64,000 nucleotides of DNA from contig NZ_ASWB01000001.1 of assembly GCF_000407445.1 (NCBI RefSeq), positions 1,116,001 through 1,180,000 of the forward strand. Direction: 5' to 3'. The DNA is from Enterococcus moraviensis ATCC BAA-383. Its GTDB lineage: Bacteria > Bacillota > Bacilli > Lactobacillales > Enterococcaceae. This document shows positions 34,863 through 43,610 of the stretch, in pieces (within the stretch, counting starts at the first letter, position 1; every line of letters begins with the position of its first letter). Made by a program: the position numbers and the translations under genes. The notes below the pieces were generated by a model. The model was not told where the DNA came from, did no database searches, and saw nothing but the letters and a program-made list of their open reading frames with translations.

Positions 34863-35696
34863 TTATTTTCTACCAAATGTTTCCCAGGCTGGAACACTTG
34901 ATCCTTTTGATGTTTCTTCGATTACTTTTTTCGTTTCTTCTTGTTGATACGTATCCACTACTTTATTGTACGTTTTATTGTCTTTATCAGCCTTACGAGC
35001 AACGATAATATTGACATATGGTTTTGATGTTTCATCCACAGGTTCTAAGAAAATCGCATCTTTTGTTGGCACAAAGCCAGCATCCACAGCCATTCCGCTA
35101 TTGATCACAGAAGCATCAATATCTTGCAAGGCTCTAGCTGTTTGAGACGCATCTAATTCTGTGATTTTTAAGTTTAATTTATTTTCAGTGATATCACTTA
35201 CTGTTGGTGTTTGTTTCTTGGCAGGATCTACTTTAATTAATCCAGCGCTTTGCAATAATAACAACGCACGTCCGCCATTTGTCGCATCGTTTGGAATCGC
35301 GATTTCAGCACCCTCTTTCAGTTCTTTCACATCTTTAATTTTAGAAGAATAAATACCTAATGGTGCACTAACTGTATTCCCGATTGAAACTAGATCCGTC
35401 TTATGTTCTTCATTATAGTTATCTAAAAAAATCTGATGTTGAAATGAATTCAAGTCAATTTCTTTTTCTGCTAAAGCTGCATTTGGCTGTGTGTAATCTG
35501 AAAACTCCACCAATTGAAGATCGATTCCATCCTCTTTTAAACGTTCTTTTACAGATTCTAATACTTCATTATTCGCACCAACAACACCTAATTTTACGAC
35601 TTCATTTTTTTCACTTTTAGCACTTCCAGCAGAACATCCTGCTAAGACAAACCCAATTGTTAACGCTAGTCCGATAATCTTGATTGTTTTTTTCAT
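34863..35696 (-). CDS. metQ: Methionine-binding lipoprotein MetQ (copy 1)
   Basis: 277 residues from the ATG at 35696, which follows GAGGAAAA; the frame's earlier ATG at 35711 lies over the ribosome-binding site. The signal peptide ends in lipobox VLAGC. The NlpA family pattern is clear: VKLGVVGANNEVLESV, the ligand-pocket stretch DLNSFQHQIFLDNYN, IAIPNDATNGGRALLLLQ and ALQDIDASVINSGMAVDAG. It differs strongly from the second copy upstream in the same operon, so it may bind a different derivative (D-Met, Met sulfoxide, N-acyl-Met). Confidence 0.88.
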   Translation of the reverse strand: MKKTIKIIGLALTIGFVLAGCSAGSAKSEKNEVVKLGVVGANNEVLESVKERLKEDGIDLQLVEFSDYTQPNAALAEKEIDLNSFQHQIFLDNYNEEHKTDLVSIGNTVSAPLGIYSSKIKDVKELKEGAEIAIPNDATNGGRALLLLQSAGLIKVDPAKKQTPTVSDITENKLNLKITELDASQTARALQDIDASVINSGMAVDAGFVPTKDAIFLEPVDETSKPYVNIIVARKADKDNKTYNKVVDTYQQEETKKVIEETSKGSSVPAWETFGRK

Positions 35697-35723
35697 TTTT
35701 ATTTTCCTCATTTCAACTATTTT

Positions 35724-36404
35724 TTAATGTGATGTTTTCTTGATCAATGTGTTACTAATAAACTGGCTGGCAAAAACTAAGATTAAAATAATCAATGTTG
35801 CGACAACTGTAACGTCTGTTTGGAATCGATTATAACCTCTAGTAATTGCTAAATTCCCTAAGCCACCTGCTCCAATTGCACCAGCCATTGCGGTCAAACC
35901 GATTAGATTGATGATGGTTACAGATGACACTCGAATGATACTTGGTAATCCTTCAATTAAATATACTCTGAAAATAATTCCTAAAGGACTCGTTCCCATT
36001 GATTCGGCTGCTTCAATAACACCTGGATCAACTTCTAATAAGGCATTTTCAATCTGACGTGCAAAAAATGGAATCACTCCTATCACCAGTGGCACTAAAG
36101 CAGCCGTTGTTCCAATCGTTGTTCCTGTTAAAAAACGAGTGATTGGCTGAATCAGTGCCAGCATGATGATAAAAGGGATGGATCTACAAACATTGATGAT
36201 TTTTTCTAAAATATTATACAAAACACTATTCTTTAAAATACCTTCTGGCCCTGTTGCTACTAAAACAACACCAAGTAAGGTTCCTAAAATCCCTGCAATA
36301 ATTGCCGTCCAAAAGACCATATATAATGTCTCGATCGTACTGTCAATAAACTCTTGTTTTAATAATAAAACGTTTGGAAAATACTGCTGTATAAAAGCCT
36401 GCAT
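35724..36404 (-). CDS. metI: Methionine ABC transporter permease MetI
   Basis: 226 residues with five membrane helices. The permease EAA loop EAAESMGTSPLGIIFRVYLIEGLPSIIR, near residue 130, contacts MetN. Located between metN and metQ copy 1, 27 bases from metN. Confidence 0.92.
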   Translation of the reverse strand: MQAFIQQYFPNVLLLKQEFIDSTIETLYMVFWTAIIAGILGTLLGVVLVATGPEGILKNSVLYNILEKIINVCRSIPFIIMLALIQPITRFLTGTTIGTTAALVPLVIGVIPFFARQIENALLEVDPGVIEAAESMGTSPLGIIFRVYLIEGLPSIIRVSSVTIINLIGLTAMAGAIGAGGLGNLAITRGYNRFQTDVTVVATLIILILVFASQFISNTLIKKTSH

Positions 36405-36431
36405 ATCAATTACTCCTTCTCATGATTTGTT

Positions 36432-37502
36432 TTAGATAACATGTAATGGTACAACACTTTCTCGTGGTTCACTTTTTTTCAATATCTTGATTTTTACTCC
36501 TTGTGTTTTTAAAAAGTCTAAGGCTTTATCTCGCTGGTTTTCTTCTCCCGAAAGAATCACGATTAAATTGCCAATTGGCACTTGTTGCAAGATTTCAACA
36601 TTGCCGTATAAAATATTCGTTACCACATGATATTTGCCATATAGTTGCGCTATCAATGGCTCACTTGTTTGTTCCCCTACATAAGAAATTTCTACCAAGA
36701 CTTCATTTCCACTTAATTTAGTTAAACTAGGATGTTGAATAATCGTTTCCAATGCTTGATCGATATGTGTTGCTGTTCGGATGAAGTCCTTCGTCAAGGC
36801 TTCTTTCGGTTGGCTGAAAATCGATACGATATCATTTCTTTCAATCACCTGTCCATCTTCCATCACAGCTACTTTATTACAAATTTCTTTTACCACTTGC
36901 ATTTCATGAGTAATCAAAACGATCGTTAAGCCTAACTCCTTGTTTAACTTCTTTAATAAATCTAAGATTTGGATCGTTGTCTTTGGGTCTAATGCGCTCG
37001 TTGCTTCATCACACAATAATATCTCTGGATCATTTGCCAAAGCTCTAGCAATCGCTACTCGTTGTTTTTGTCCGCCAGATAACTGACTAGGATACGCATC
37101 TTTTTTCTCTGAAAGTCCGACAAGTTCAAGTAACCGCTCAATTTTTTCTTTTCGTTGTTCCTTCGATAAACCAGAATATTTTAACGAGAAATCGACATTG
37201 GCAAAAATCGTTCGTTCCTTCATCAAATTGAAGTGCTGGAAAATCATGCCAATTTTCTTACGCTGTGCTCGTAATTCTTTTGGTGAAAAACCAAGAATAT
37301 TTTTGTTGTTGATCACAACTTCTCCTGATGTGGGTCGTTGTAACAAGTTGATTACGCGCACCAAGGTACTTTTACCTGCTCCTGAATAACCAACGATGCC
37401 AAATACATCTTCTTTTTCGATTGTTAAGGAAACATTTTTTACAGCATCGATTTGTTGTTTCTTCTGACAAAAAGTAACGTCTATATTTTTTAATTCAATC
37501 AT
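36432..37502 (-). CDS. metN: Methionine ABC transporter ATP-binding protein MetN
   Basis: 356 residues. Walker [10 protein letters not shown] near 38, signature [15 protein letters not shown] near 143, Walker [15 protein letters not shown]-loop ITHEM. The C-terminal NIL domain (about 265-340), which binds methionine and gives transinhibition in E. coli, is present. Overlaps metQ copy 2 by four bases (ATGA). Confidence 0.93.
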   Translation of the reverse strand: MIELKNIDVTFCQKKQQIDAVKNVSLTIEKEDVFGIVGYSGAGKSTLVRVINLLQRPTSGEVVINNKNILGFSPKELRAQRKKIGMIFQHFNLMKERTIFANVDFSLKYSGLSKEQRKEKIERLLELVGLSEKKDAYPSQLSGGQKQRVAIARALANDPEILLCDEATSALDPKTTIQILDLLKKLNKELGLTIVLITHEMQVVKEICNKVAVMEDGQVIERNDIVSIFSQPKEALTKDFIRTATHIDQALETIIQHPSLTKLSGNEVLVEISYVGEQTSEPLIAQLYGKYHVVTNILYGNVEILQQVPIGNLIVILSGEENQRDKALDFLKTQGVKIKILKKSEPRESVVPLHVI

Positions 37503-38347
37503 TTTTGCTCCTCCTGCAATTCTTTTGGAATAAACCAGTAATTTCCTTGGTTGTGTTCTCTTACGTATTTTTTAAAGTCGTCTGAATGATATGCCTTTAC
37601 TACAGCTTTTGCCCAATCACTTTCTGCATTCTTTTCATCAACTGTTGCGACTAATTCGTAGTCTTTTAGCACATCTTCGGATAGTAGACTATCTTTTGGT
37701 TCAAGTTTAGCACTGTAGACAATACTTCCAGGAATCACCGCGAAATCTAAATCAGCCAAACTTCTTGGTAGTTGAGCCGATGACATTTGAATTAAATCCA
37801 GATTTTTGGGATTATTCACGATATCCTCTTTTGTGGCTTTAACTGGGTCGATCCCCTCTTTTAATTTGATCCAACCTGCTTTTTGTAATAAATTAAAAGC
37901 CCGTGCAGTATTGGACGCATCATCTGGAATACCAATTTTATCTCCTTCTTGCACGTCATTTAGTGAAGTTCTTTTCCCAGGGAATAGTCCAGCTGGCACT
38001 GTTGGGACTGGTGTGATTCCAACTAAATGAGTTTTTTTATTCTCATTGAAATTATTTAGATACGCTGTATGTTGATCAACATTTAAATCAATCGTGCCTT
38101 CTGTCAACGCTACGTCAGCTTGAATCAATTCTGTAAATTCAGTTTGTTCTATTTGATACCCATTCTTTTCCAAGATTGGTTTGACGGCTTCTAAAAATAA
38201 TTCACTATAAGGTCCAGGGGACGTTCCGACTCGAATGATTTTCGTTTCTTTTTTACCGTTGGCCGTCGTATTATCATTTTTACCACAGGCTGCAATGACA
38301 ACTGCTAATCCTAAAATCATCCCTATACCTAACAATTTTCTCTTCAT
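37499..38347 (-). CDS. metQ: Methionine-binding lipoprotein MetQ (copy 2)
   Basis: 282 residues. Signal peptide with lipobox VIAAC. NlpA family elements: [71 protein letters not shown]. First gene of the operon directly behind the two T-box leaders, with GGAGGGATGATC upstream. Two different SBPs feeding one MetNI pair is the unusual point. Confidence 0.88.
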   Translation of the reverse strand: MKRKLLGIGMILGLAVVIAACGKNDNTTANGKKETKIIRVGTSPGPYSELFLEAVKPILEKNGYQIEQTEFTELIQADVALTEGTIDLNVDQHTAYLNNFNENKKTHLVGITPVPTVPAGLFPGKRTSLNDVQEGDKIGIPDDASNTARAFNLLQKAGWIKLKEGIDPVKATKEDIVNNPKNLDLIQMSSAQLPRSLADLDFAVIPGSIVYSAKLEPKDSLLSEDVLKDYELVATVDEKNAESDWAKAVVKAYHSDDFKKYVREHNQGNYWFIPKELQEEQK

Positions 38348-38388
38348 AGATCATCCCTCCATTATCGTTATTTATAAAAAATAAAAAA

Positions 38389-38680
38389 GCGTCCTCAAAT
38401 GTATAATGTTATACATTTGAGGACGCTTTTGCGTGCTACCACCTCTATTTGTTATCTACTCACATAGATAACCTCATCAAGTACGGCGATCGATGATCGC
38501 TTATACTCTAGTACTATAACGGGTACACCCGTCGCTGTCTTATGAATAATTCACTCGAAGCGCTGCTCAATGGCCATTTTCTAGATGTCGTTTATCGCTT
38601 GTTTTCAGCTACCCAAGCTCTCTGTTAGATATCGTTTCATCTGTACTTTCCATCTCATTGCTTTATTTGTTTCATTTAAT
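38389..38680 (-). ncRNA. T-box leader 1 of the met operon (proximal, probably tRNA-Met)
   Basis: T-box sequence AGAGGTGGTAGCACGC at 38431-38446, a slightly unusual form with an extra G. The terminator hairpin at 38389-38425 has arms GCGTCCTCAAATGTATAA/TTATACATTTGAGGACGC and a T run. Stem I includes GAGAGCTTGGGTAG and the run GAAAATGGCC, where ATG (complement of 38575-38577) is the likely specifier. The same GAARATGGCC context occurs in leader 2. 5' limit approximate. Confidence 0.8.
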
Positions 38681-38727
38681 TGTGTGACTGTTCAACATCT
38701 AAACTATGTCATTAGTGATGAACAAGT

Positions 38728-39003
38728 AAAAAGCCCTCTGCCAGCTTATGCTAGTAAAGGGCGAATAATCGCGGTACCACCTTTTTTTTAAAGTAATCAT
38801 CATTACTTTTCTTAGACCAAGTCTTATAACTTGTCGCTTTGATAACGGGTGCTTTCCCGAAACTGCTTACTTATCAACAGCTTATCCTCATGAGGCCATC
38901 TTCAACTCTTATGCGCTTATCTCTTTTCACCAACCGAGACTCTCTTATAAAGCACGTCCAAATTTACTCTTCTCTTCAACGGACTGTTATTCTTTTGTTG
39001 TTA
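38728..39003 (-). ncRNA. T-box leader 2 of the met operon (distal, probably tRNA-Met)
   Basis: Classic AAGGTGGTACCGCG at 38770-38783 and terminator 38733-38762 (GCCCT...AGGGC with inner CTAGC/GCT pairing) plus T run. Stem I has AGAGAAGAGTA, a helix GTGCTT/AAGCGC, and GAAGATGGCC with ATG at 38897-38899 as candidate specifier. Together with leader 1 it forms a serial double T-box: both must read through for expression. Confidence 0.85.
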
Positions 39004-39009
39004 CGTTGT

Positions 39010-39038
39010 ATTCTACTGGAAAATAAATTCTATGTCAA
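39010..39038 (-). promoter_or_regulatory. Promoter of the met T-box operon
   Basis: TTGACA (39033-39038), 17 bp, TAGAAT (39010-39015) on the minus strand. The only strong promoter before the tandem leaders. Confidence 0.8.
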
Positions 39039-39147
39039 ATCTTTTTTTGAAAATTTTTTTAATCATTATTTTAGTCTTACAATTCATTAGCACATACAGT
39101 GTATTAATAGTCTAATTTTCTAAGTATTGACTGAAAACGGAATTTTA

Positions 39148-39176
39148 TTGACAAACCCTATTTTCTACGGTAATCT
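39148..39176 (+). promoter_or_regulatory. Promoter of tRNA-Thr
   Basis: TTGACA (39148-39153), 17 bp, TAATCT (39171-39176), 22 bases before the tRNA. Confidence 0.7.
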
Positions 39177-39197
39177 GTTATTTGTATCACTACTAGT

Positions 39198-39270
39198 GCC
39201 GCCTTAGCTCAGCTGGTAGAGCACCACCATGGTAAGGTGGGGGTCGACGGTTCGAATCCGTCAGGTGGCT
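39198..39270 (+). tRNA. tRNA-Thr (anticodon GGT)
   Basis: 73 bases fold cleanly. Acceptor GCCGCCT/AGGTGGC (one G-U), D arm GCTC/GAGC, anticodon stem CCACC/GGTGG around ATGGTAA (anticodon GGT), T arm GACGG-TTCGAAT-CCGTC, discriminator T. The 3' CCA is not encoded. Reads ACC and ACT. Single gene with its own promoter and a terminator at 39279. Confidence 0.95.
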
Positions 39271-39278
39271 TCATGAAA

Positions 39279-39311
39279 AACTGTATCCTTCATCGATACA
39301 GTTTTTTTATT
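39279..39311 (+). terminator. Terminator after tRNA-Thr
   Basis: AAACTGTATC pairs with GATACAGTTT, followed by T7. Confidence 0.85.
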
Positions 39312-39394
39312 GACCTCCATTGATAGAATGAATTAAACTTTAGATGATTAAAATAAGTATAATAAAAAATTTAGGCTATAGAGAGGTGAAAACA

Positions 39395-39889
39395 ATGTCA
39401 GCAAATAGAACCTTAGACTTTGATTTTTATCAACAGGAAGATCAACCCCTTTTTTCCATTCTTACCAAAGACATTCGTGTGATGCGCTACATTACTGAAA
39501 AAGCGGAAACTGATCTTGAAGCAAACGACAATTTCAAAAAGATTTTACTATACAACACAACACATCAAGATCAAACAGGCTATTACAAATTTTTTGATCA
39601 GGAAACGTATATTGGTTTTGGCAAGTTATCTTGGGATGAGGAAGGGAAACTCGAAATTGGGTATATGATCGTACCCGACCACTGGAGCAAGGGCTATGCG
39701 ACACTAATCATTGCAACCTTATTAGATATGGTACGGCAATCAGAATCGTTAAATAAGGCTACAGTTTATGCCATTATTGATCCTAATAACGGTGCATCAA
39801 AACATCTATTAGAAAAGCATCATTTTGTCTCTGTTTGGCAAGGAATTGAAGATGGCTTACCTTCTGAACATTTGGTTTGGCAACCTTGA
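39395..39889 (+). CDS. GNAT family N-acetyltransferase
   Basis: 164 residues from the ATG at 39395 (AGAGGTG upstream); the frame extends upstream without a ribosome-binding site. A GNAT fold is indicated by GYYKFFDQETYIGFGKLSW, the beta-4/acetyl-CoA segment LEIGYMIVPDHWSKGYATLIIATLLDM, and the closing DPNNGASKHLLEKHHF. This resembles RimJ/RimL-type amino-group acetyltransferases; substrate unknown. Lies between tRNA-Thr and the convergent rpoN, sharing a bidirectional terminator. Confidence 0.8.
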   Translation: MSANRTLDFDFYQQEDQPLFSILTKDIRVMRYITEKAETDLEANDNFKKILLYNTTHQDQTGYYKFFDQETYIGFGKLSWDEEGKLEIGYMIVPDHWSKGYATLIIATLLDMVRQSESLNKATVYAIIDPNNGASKHLLEKHHFVSVWQGIEDGLPSEHLVWQP

Positions 39890-39908
39890 TGCGTTCTTTA
39901 TTTCATAA

Positions 39909-39957
39909 TAAAAGTGCCCTTCTTCTTTTAATAAGAGTCGGGCACTTTTACTTTTAT
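39909..39957 (+). terminator. Bidirectional terminator (GNAT / rpoN)
   Basis: AAAAGTGCCC pairs with GGGCACTTTT, with inner complementarity TTCTT...AAGAG. Confidence 0.75.
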
Positions 39958-39968
39958 CCAATTAACTG

Positions 39969-41294
39969 CTATACATCGTATCTTTTTCGTTTGGAGGAAG
40001 CTGGGATGCCTAAAGCTTCTCGGTATTTTGTCACAGTACGACGAGAAATTTCAATATCTTGTTCTTTTAACAAGTCCACTAACTTTTGATCTGAAAGTGG
40101 TTTTGCTTTATTTTCATTATCAACAAGTGCCTGTAGCTGTTTTTTGATACTGCTCGTTGATGTTTCTTCACCCGTACTATCATTTGATAAGCCATTAGAA
40201 AAGAATGATTTAAGTTCAAACACACCGAATTCTGTTTCTAAATATTTCCCATTAACTGATCGACTGACCGTTGATTCATGAATATCTAACGTTTCTGCAA
40301 TTTCTTTTAAGGTCATTGGTTTTAATGGCCGATCTTCTTGAAAAAAGAATGCTTGCTGGCGTTGAACGATTTCTGTTCCCACTCTTAAAATCGTATCTCC
40401 CCGTTGAATAATTGTTTTTTCTAACCATTCAAACTCATTTTTCTTTTCCTTGATGTAGTCTTGAACCTCTTTATCATCTGTTGCTTCCATTCGTTCAAAA
40501 TAGGCTTGTTGAAACTGAATTGTAGGTGTCCCTGTTTTATTAGAAAGCACCTTTAATTGATTGCCTTTAATTCTTAATGTTAAATCTGGGCGTATATACA
40601 AGCCAGAAGTCGACTCAAAAATACTTCCTGGTGACGGAGTTAAGGTCTGAATGTAATCAAAAATCACTTGAATCTCAGATAACGCAACGTCAAATTTTTT
40701 TGCAATCAATCCCCATTTACGATTCGCTAAATGATCGAACTCTTCTTCAATCACGATATAGGCCAAATCAGGTGCAGCATCATCCCGTTCAATCTGTAAC
40801 AGAAGACATTCCCGTAAATCTCTTGCTCCAACACCCGCGGGGTCTAATTGTTGAATCAACGTCAAAGCATCCAGCATTTCGATAGCTTTTGCCCCAGTTT
40901 TTTGAACCGCTTCGTCCAAGTCGATCATCAGATACCCGTTTAAATCAATGTATTCAACTAAAAATAATACTAGCGTGCGCAAATAAGTATCCCGATAATT
41001 TAAGTGGATCTGATCAATCAAGTATTCAAATAAAGAGGTGTGGTTATCTGGAATTTGGTTTAAATAATTATTTTCTTCATGGTTATATGTTCGGCTACTA
41101 GAACTTGAAAAATCGCTATAACTTGTATCTGCATGGATATCAATTAGGGGATTTTCTAATGCCTTCGCTTCTATGTATGCAAAAAGCTCTTCAGAATTGT
41201 ATTGCAAAATCTGAATGGATTGCTGTAATTGTTGCGTCATTGCAAGTTTTTGGACTTGTTTTTGTTGTTGTGATAAATGTTGTTCAAATTTCAT
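39969..41294 (-). CDS. rpoN: RNA polymerase sigma-54 factor
   Basis: 441 residues. Region I is Gln-rich (SQQQKQVQKLAMTQQLQQSIQILQ, residues 8-31), followed by the acidic region II, the core-binding domain, the helix-turn-helix (TLKEIAETLDIHESTVSRSVNGKYLETEFG near 325) and, at about 416-428, the RpoN box SRRTVTKYREALG. Sigma-54 in enterococci drives mannose-class PTS operons with LevR-type activators (family knowledge); none is encoded in this window. No partner genes; it lies between tRNA-Thr/GNAT and tRNA-Arg. Confidence 0.95.
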   Translation of the reverse strand: MKFEQHLSQQQKQVQKLAMTQQLQQSIQILQYNSEELFAYIEAKALENPLIDIHADTSYSDFSSSSSRTYNHEENNYLNQIPDNHTSLFEYLIDQIHLNYRDTYLRTLVLFLVEYIDLNGYLMIDLDEAVQKTGAKAIEMLDALTLIQQLDPAGVGARDLRECLLLQIERDDAAPDLAYIVIEEEFDHLANRKWGLIAKKFDVALSEIQVIFDYIQTLTPSPGSIFESTSGLYIRPDLTLRIKGNQLKVLSNKTGTPTIQFQQAYFERMEATDDKEVQDYIKEKKNEFEWLEKTIIQRGDTILRVGTEIVQRQQAFFFQEDRPLKPMTLKEIAETLDIHESTVSRSVNGKYLETEFGVFELKSFFSNGLSNDSTGEETSTSSIKKQLQALVDNENKAKPLSDQKLVDLLKEQDIEISRRTVTKYREALGIPASSKRKRYDV

Positions 41295-41311
41295 TATTTT
41301 TGTCCTCCCTC

Positions 41312-41340
41312 TTGTAATTTATCTAAATATCAGCTAAACT
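41312..41340 (+). promoter_or_regulatory. Promoter of tRNA-Arg
   Basis: TTGTAA (41312-41317), 17 bp, TAAACT (41335-41340), 14 bases before the tRNA. Confidence 0.55.
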
Positions 41341-41353
41341 AGTAAACGTGCTT

Positions 41354-41425
41354 GCGCCCTTAGTGTAGTGGATATCACGTAAGATTCCGGTTCTTGAGAC
41401 GGGGGTTCGATTCCCTCAGGGCGCG
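41354..41425 (+). tRNA. tRNA-Arg (anticodon CCG)
   Basis: 72 bases. Acceptor GCGCCCT/AGGGCGC, anticodon stem TAAGA/TCTTG around TTCCGGT (anticodon CCG), T arm GGGGG-TTCGATT-CCCTC, discriminator G. CCA not encoded. Reads the rare codon CGG. Confidence 0.93.
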
Positions 41426-41784
41426 TTTTTCACAATTCATTATAACATAGTTTAACACTGATTATTTAGTTAAGTTTTTAGGTAGATTGAGGTAGATAAC
41501 AAAGAAATTGACACCTCTTTTGAGATAAAAATCTGTTAGTCAAAATATCAAAATTTAGCGAACTCTCCTGTTACTCAGGAGAGTTTTTTTTTAGAAAAAA
41601 CACTTTGTAAATACTAGATTGTCTATTATATTCCTATTTCATTTTGTTCTTCTTACAATAAGATTTTATTTTCTTACAATGATTTTCTCTTTCTCATTTA
41701 TCTATTAAATTCATCTAAAATTTGATAAAATGCTATCTTTTTTTATGTTATTATAGTTTTTTAACAAATATCTTAGTTAGGTAG
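41426..41784. other. Gene-free region after tRNA-Arg, containing an orphan terminator
   Basis: AT-rich. A clear Rho-independent terminator on the plus strand lies at 41562-41592 (AACTCTCCTG/CAGGAGAGTT then eight T). The preceding TTGACA (41509-41514) has no convincing -10, so the terminator may serve the tRNA transcript or an unannotated short RNA. No ORF with an RBS seen. Confidence 0.5.
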
Positions 41785-42000
41785 TTGATACGTTTGAGTC
41801 ACCGTCATACAAGGTTATTAGCATTTTCACTTTTATTAGCTCTCATCGAATCTATTTTTGTTCGTTATTTTAATAAACTGAACACTATTGACTATCAGCT
41901 TTTATTTTTAGTCATTGCATGTATTCAAGGTGCCATTTTTTTATATTTTCTACTCTCTTTTATTTTACTATTATTTATTAAGGCCATGACAAAAAAATAA
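41785..42000 (+). CDS. Small two-helix membrane protein (hypothetical)
   Basis: About 71 residues if the TTG at 41785 is used; TTG at 41794 is an alternative and neither has a strong Shine-Dalgarno. Two hydrophobic helices (about 10-25 and 37-66) and a basic C-terminus (KAMTKK). A terminator follows directly, supporting a real transcript. No family recognised. Confidence 0.45.
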   Translation: MIRLSHRHTRLLAFSLLLALIESIFVRYFNKLNTIDYQLLFLVIACIQGAIFLYFLLSFILLLFIKAMTKK

Positions 42001-42017
42001 ATTTGCTTTTATAATAC

Positions 42018-42060
42018 AAAAAAAGAGTAAAGCGGTTTTTCACCGTTTTACTCTTTTGGT
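42018..42060 (+). terminator. Bidirectional terminator (small membrane protein / TPR protein)
   Basis: AAGAGTAAAGCGGT pairs with ACCGTTTTACTCTT; flanked by A and T runs. Confidence 0.8.
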
Positions 42061-42062
42061 AT

Positions 42063-43031
42063 TTATAAAACCATTTTCTCCAATTCAAATCGAATCTGAC
42101 TTTGGATCTGTTGAATTTTTTCGATTTCGGAATGTTTCTCATCTACTTGAAATTTTTTAGCAATAGAATGATTATAAGAAATAATATAACTTACAGCCCA
42201 TAATTCGGGATTTTCAATTACTTGATCCGCTAATGGATACAACAGTGCAAAATGAATTCGGATTTCTTCCATGATATCTACCAATAAAATCGGATCATCA
42301 TTGAGTAGTTCTTTTTCTAAAAAAAGAAGAATTCTTTGATACGTCGCACTATCTACTGGTGTCCCTACCGAAGCGGGAATGACGGTATATTTTTTGTTAT
42401 CTCTCCACAAAAACTCTACTTCTTCTTTGACGTGAAGACTTGCTAGTTCTTCCAGAATCCAAGACCGAACTAAATTATGTACCCGCTCATCCAATAGAAT
42501 TTTTTTACCGATCATGATAAATTCATCTTGAGGCAGTCGCCCCGCCTTCTTCACAATTGCCATCTGTTCATAGTAAGTATGCTTATTTAAATCATCCAAT
42601 TCTTCTTTCAATTCTCTTATTTTTCCAACTTCAAACTGTTGATACATTAATTCAACATGACGGATTTTCTTTTTCAGAGAAACTAGTTTTCTCATTTCAT
42701 CACTTTGTTCCATCAAAATTCGTTCATTAATAACGCTATGTGCTTGAATAAACATCTGATTTTGGATCAAAATTTGAATATAAATTTCTAAATAATCTAA
42801 GTACGCAAAATACTTTTCTTTCATCTCAGAAGCGAGTGATAATGCTTGTTCATGTTCTTCCAATGCTAGATACATATTTACAAGTACTAGATTCAACGGA
42901 AAATCTTGTCGAATCGCATACGCTTGTTCGTAATACTCTACAGATTCAGCCAAATGATTTTGCTTTTCTGCTTCTTGCCCCAGCTCAATAAATCGTTCAT
43001 AGTTCTTTGGAAATGGAATTTTATTTGTCAA
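42063..43031 (-). CDS. TPR-repeat protein (DUF3196-like)
   Basis: 322 residues from the TTG at 43031, eight bases after AGGTGG; the GTG codons just upstream lie in the ribosome-binding site. The N-terminal half has TPR-like helical hairpins (FIELGQEAEKQNHLAESVEYYEQAYAIR near 15; NLVLVNMYLALEEHEQALSLASEM near 50). The C-terminal half is helical with charged residues. Cytoplasmic. The overall shape matches DUF3196 proteins of Lactobacillales, which are uncharacterised. Monocistronic. Confidence 0.65.
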   Translation of the reverse strand: MTNKIPFPKNYERFIELGQEAEKQNHLAESVEYYEQAYAIRQDFPLNLVLVNMYLALEEHEQALSLASEMKEKYFAYLDYLEIYIQILIQNQMFIQAHSVINERILMEQSDEMRKLVSLKKKIRHVELMYQQFEVGKIRELKEELDDLNKHTYYEQMAIVKKAGRLPQDEFIMIGKKILLDERVHNLVRSWILEELASLHVKEEVEFLWRDNKKYTVIPASVGTPVDSATYQRILLFLEKELLNDDPILLVDIMEEIRIHFALLYPLADQVIENPELWAVSYIISYNHSIAKKFQVDEKHSEIEKIQQIQSQIRFELEKMVL

Positions 43032-43161
43032 AAGAAACACCACCTTCCTAATGATTCTCTCCCATTAACTAGTATTTATTGATATATAATATCAAATAAA
43101 AGAACTAATGTGTATCCTTTAAAAGTAAAAAACCTTTTATACCTCAAACGCCCTGACTACA

Positions 43162-43452
43162 TTAGTATAGATTTCTAATGATAACAGCCGACTCAGCCTG
43201 ACCATGCGCTTGCATCCGCTCTGCTTTTTCTATCAATGTATAGCCAACATAAAATTCTTTTGTCAGCTCATCTTGTACTTTAAACTCCACAACTTCTTCC
43301 ACATGAAAGGCATTTGGTTCAACTTCTTGAACACTGTCCCATCCAGTATCGATAAATACTTTTGTATCATCATTGATTGTATCATTTGCTTCCATTTCTT
43401 CAACAAGTTTCTTTAATTGTGAAAATCTCATCACTTCTACCCGATTATCCAT
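43162..43452 (-). CDS. Conserved-looking small acidic protein, unknown function
   Basis: 96 residues with AAGTGAGG upstream of the ATG. Predicted alpha/beta with a FIDTGWDSVQEVEPNAFHVEEVVEF segment in the middle; no membrane or signal sequence. I do not recognise the family. Single gene between the TPR protein and the ABC exporter operon. Confidence 0.6.
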   Translation of the reverse strand: MDNRVEVMRFSQLKKLVEEMEANDTINDDTKVFIDTGWDSVQEVEPNAFHVEEVVEFKVQDELTKEFYVGYTLIEKAERMQAHGQAESAVIIRNLY

Positions 43453-43568
43453 TGTTCTGCCTCACTTTCTGTCGATTAATTTTTACATATTTATACCAGT
43501 TACTTCTTTTTACTTTTCCCCACTATCATCATAACCTAAAATTGTTTTTTATAATACTTAAAATTAAA

Positions 43569-43606
43569 AAGAAGAGAAATAAACTTTTTCGTTTATTTCT
43601 CTTCCT
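43569..43606 (-). terminator. Terminator of the ABC exporter operon
   Basis: GAAGAGAAATAAAC pairs with GTTTATTTCTCTTC around TTTTTC. Confidence 0.8.
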
Positions 43607-43610
43607 ATTA

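Noticed and set aside
41354-41425. tRNA-Arg as an occupied integration site
   Set aside because: No duplicated 3' tRNA end and no integrase in the vicinity.
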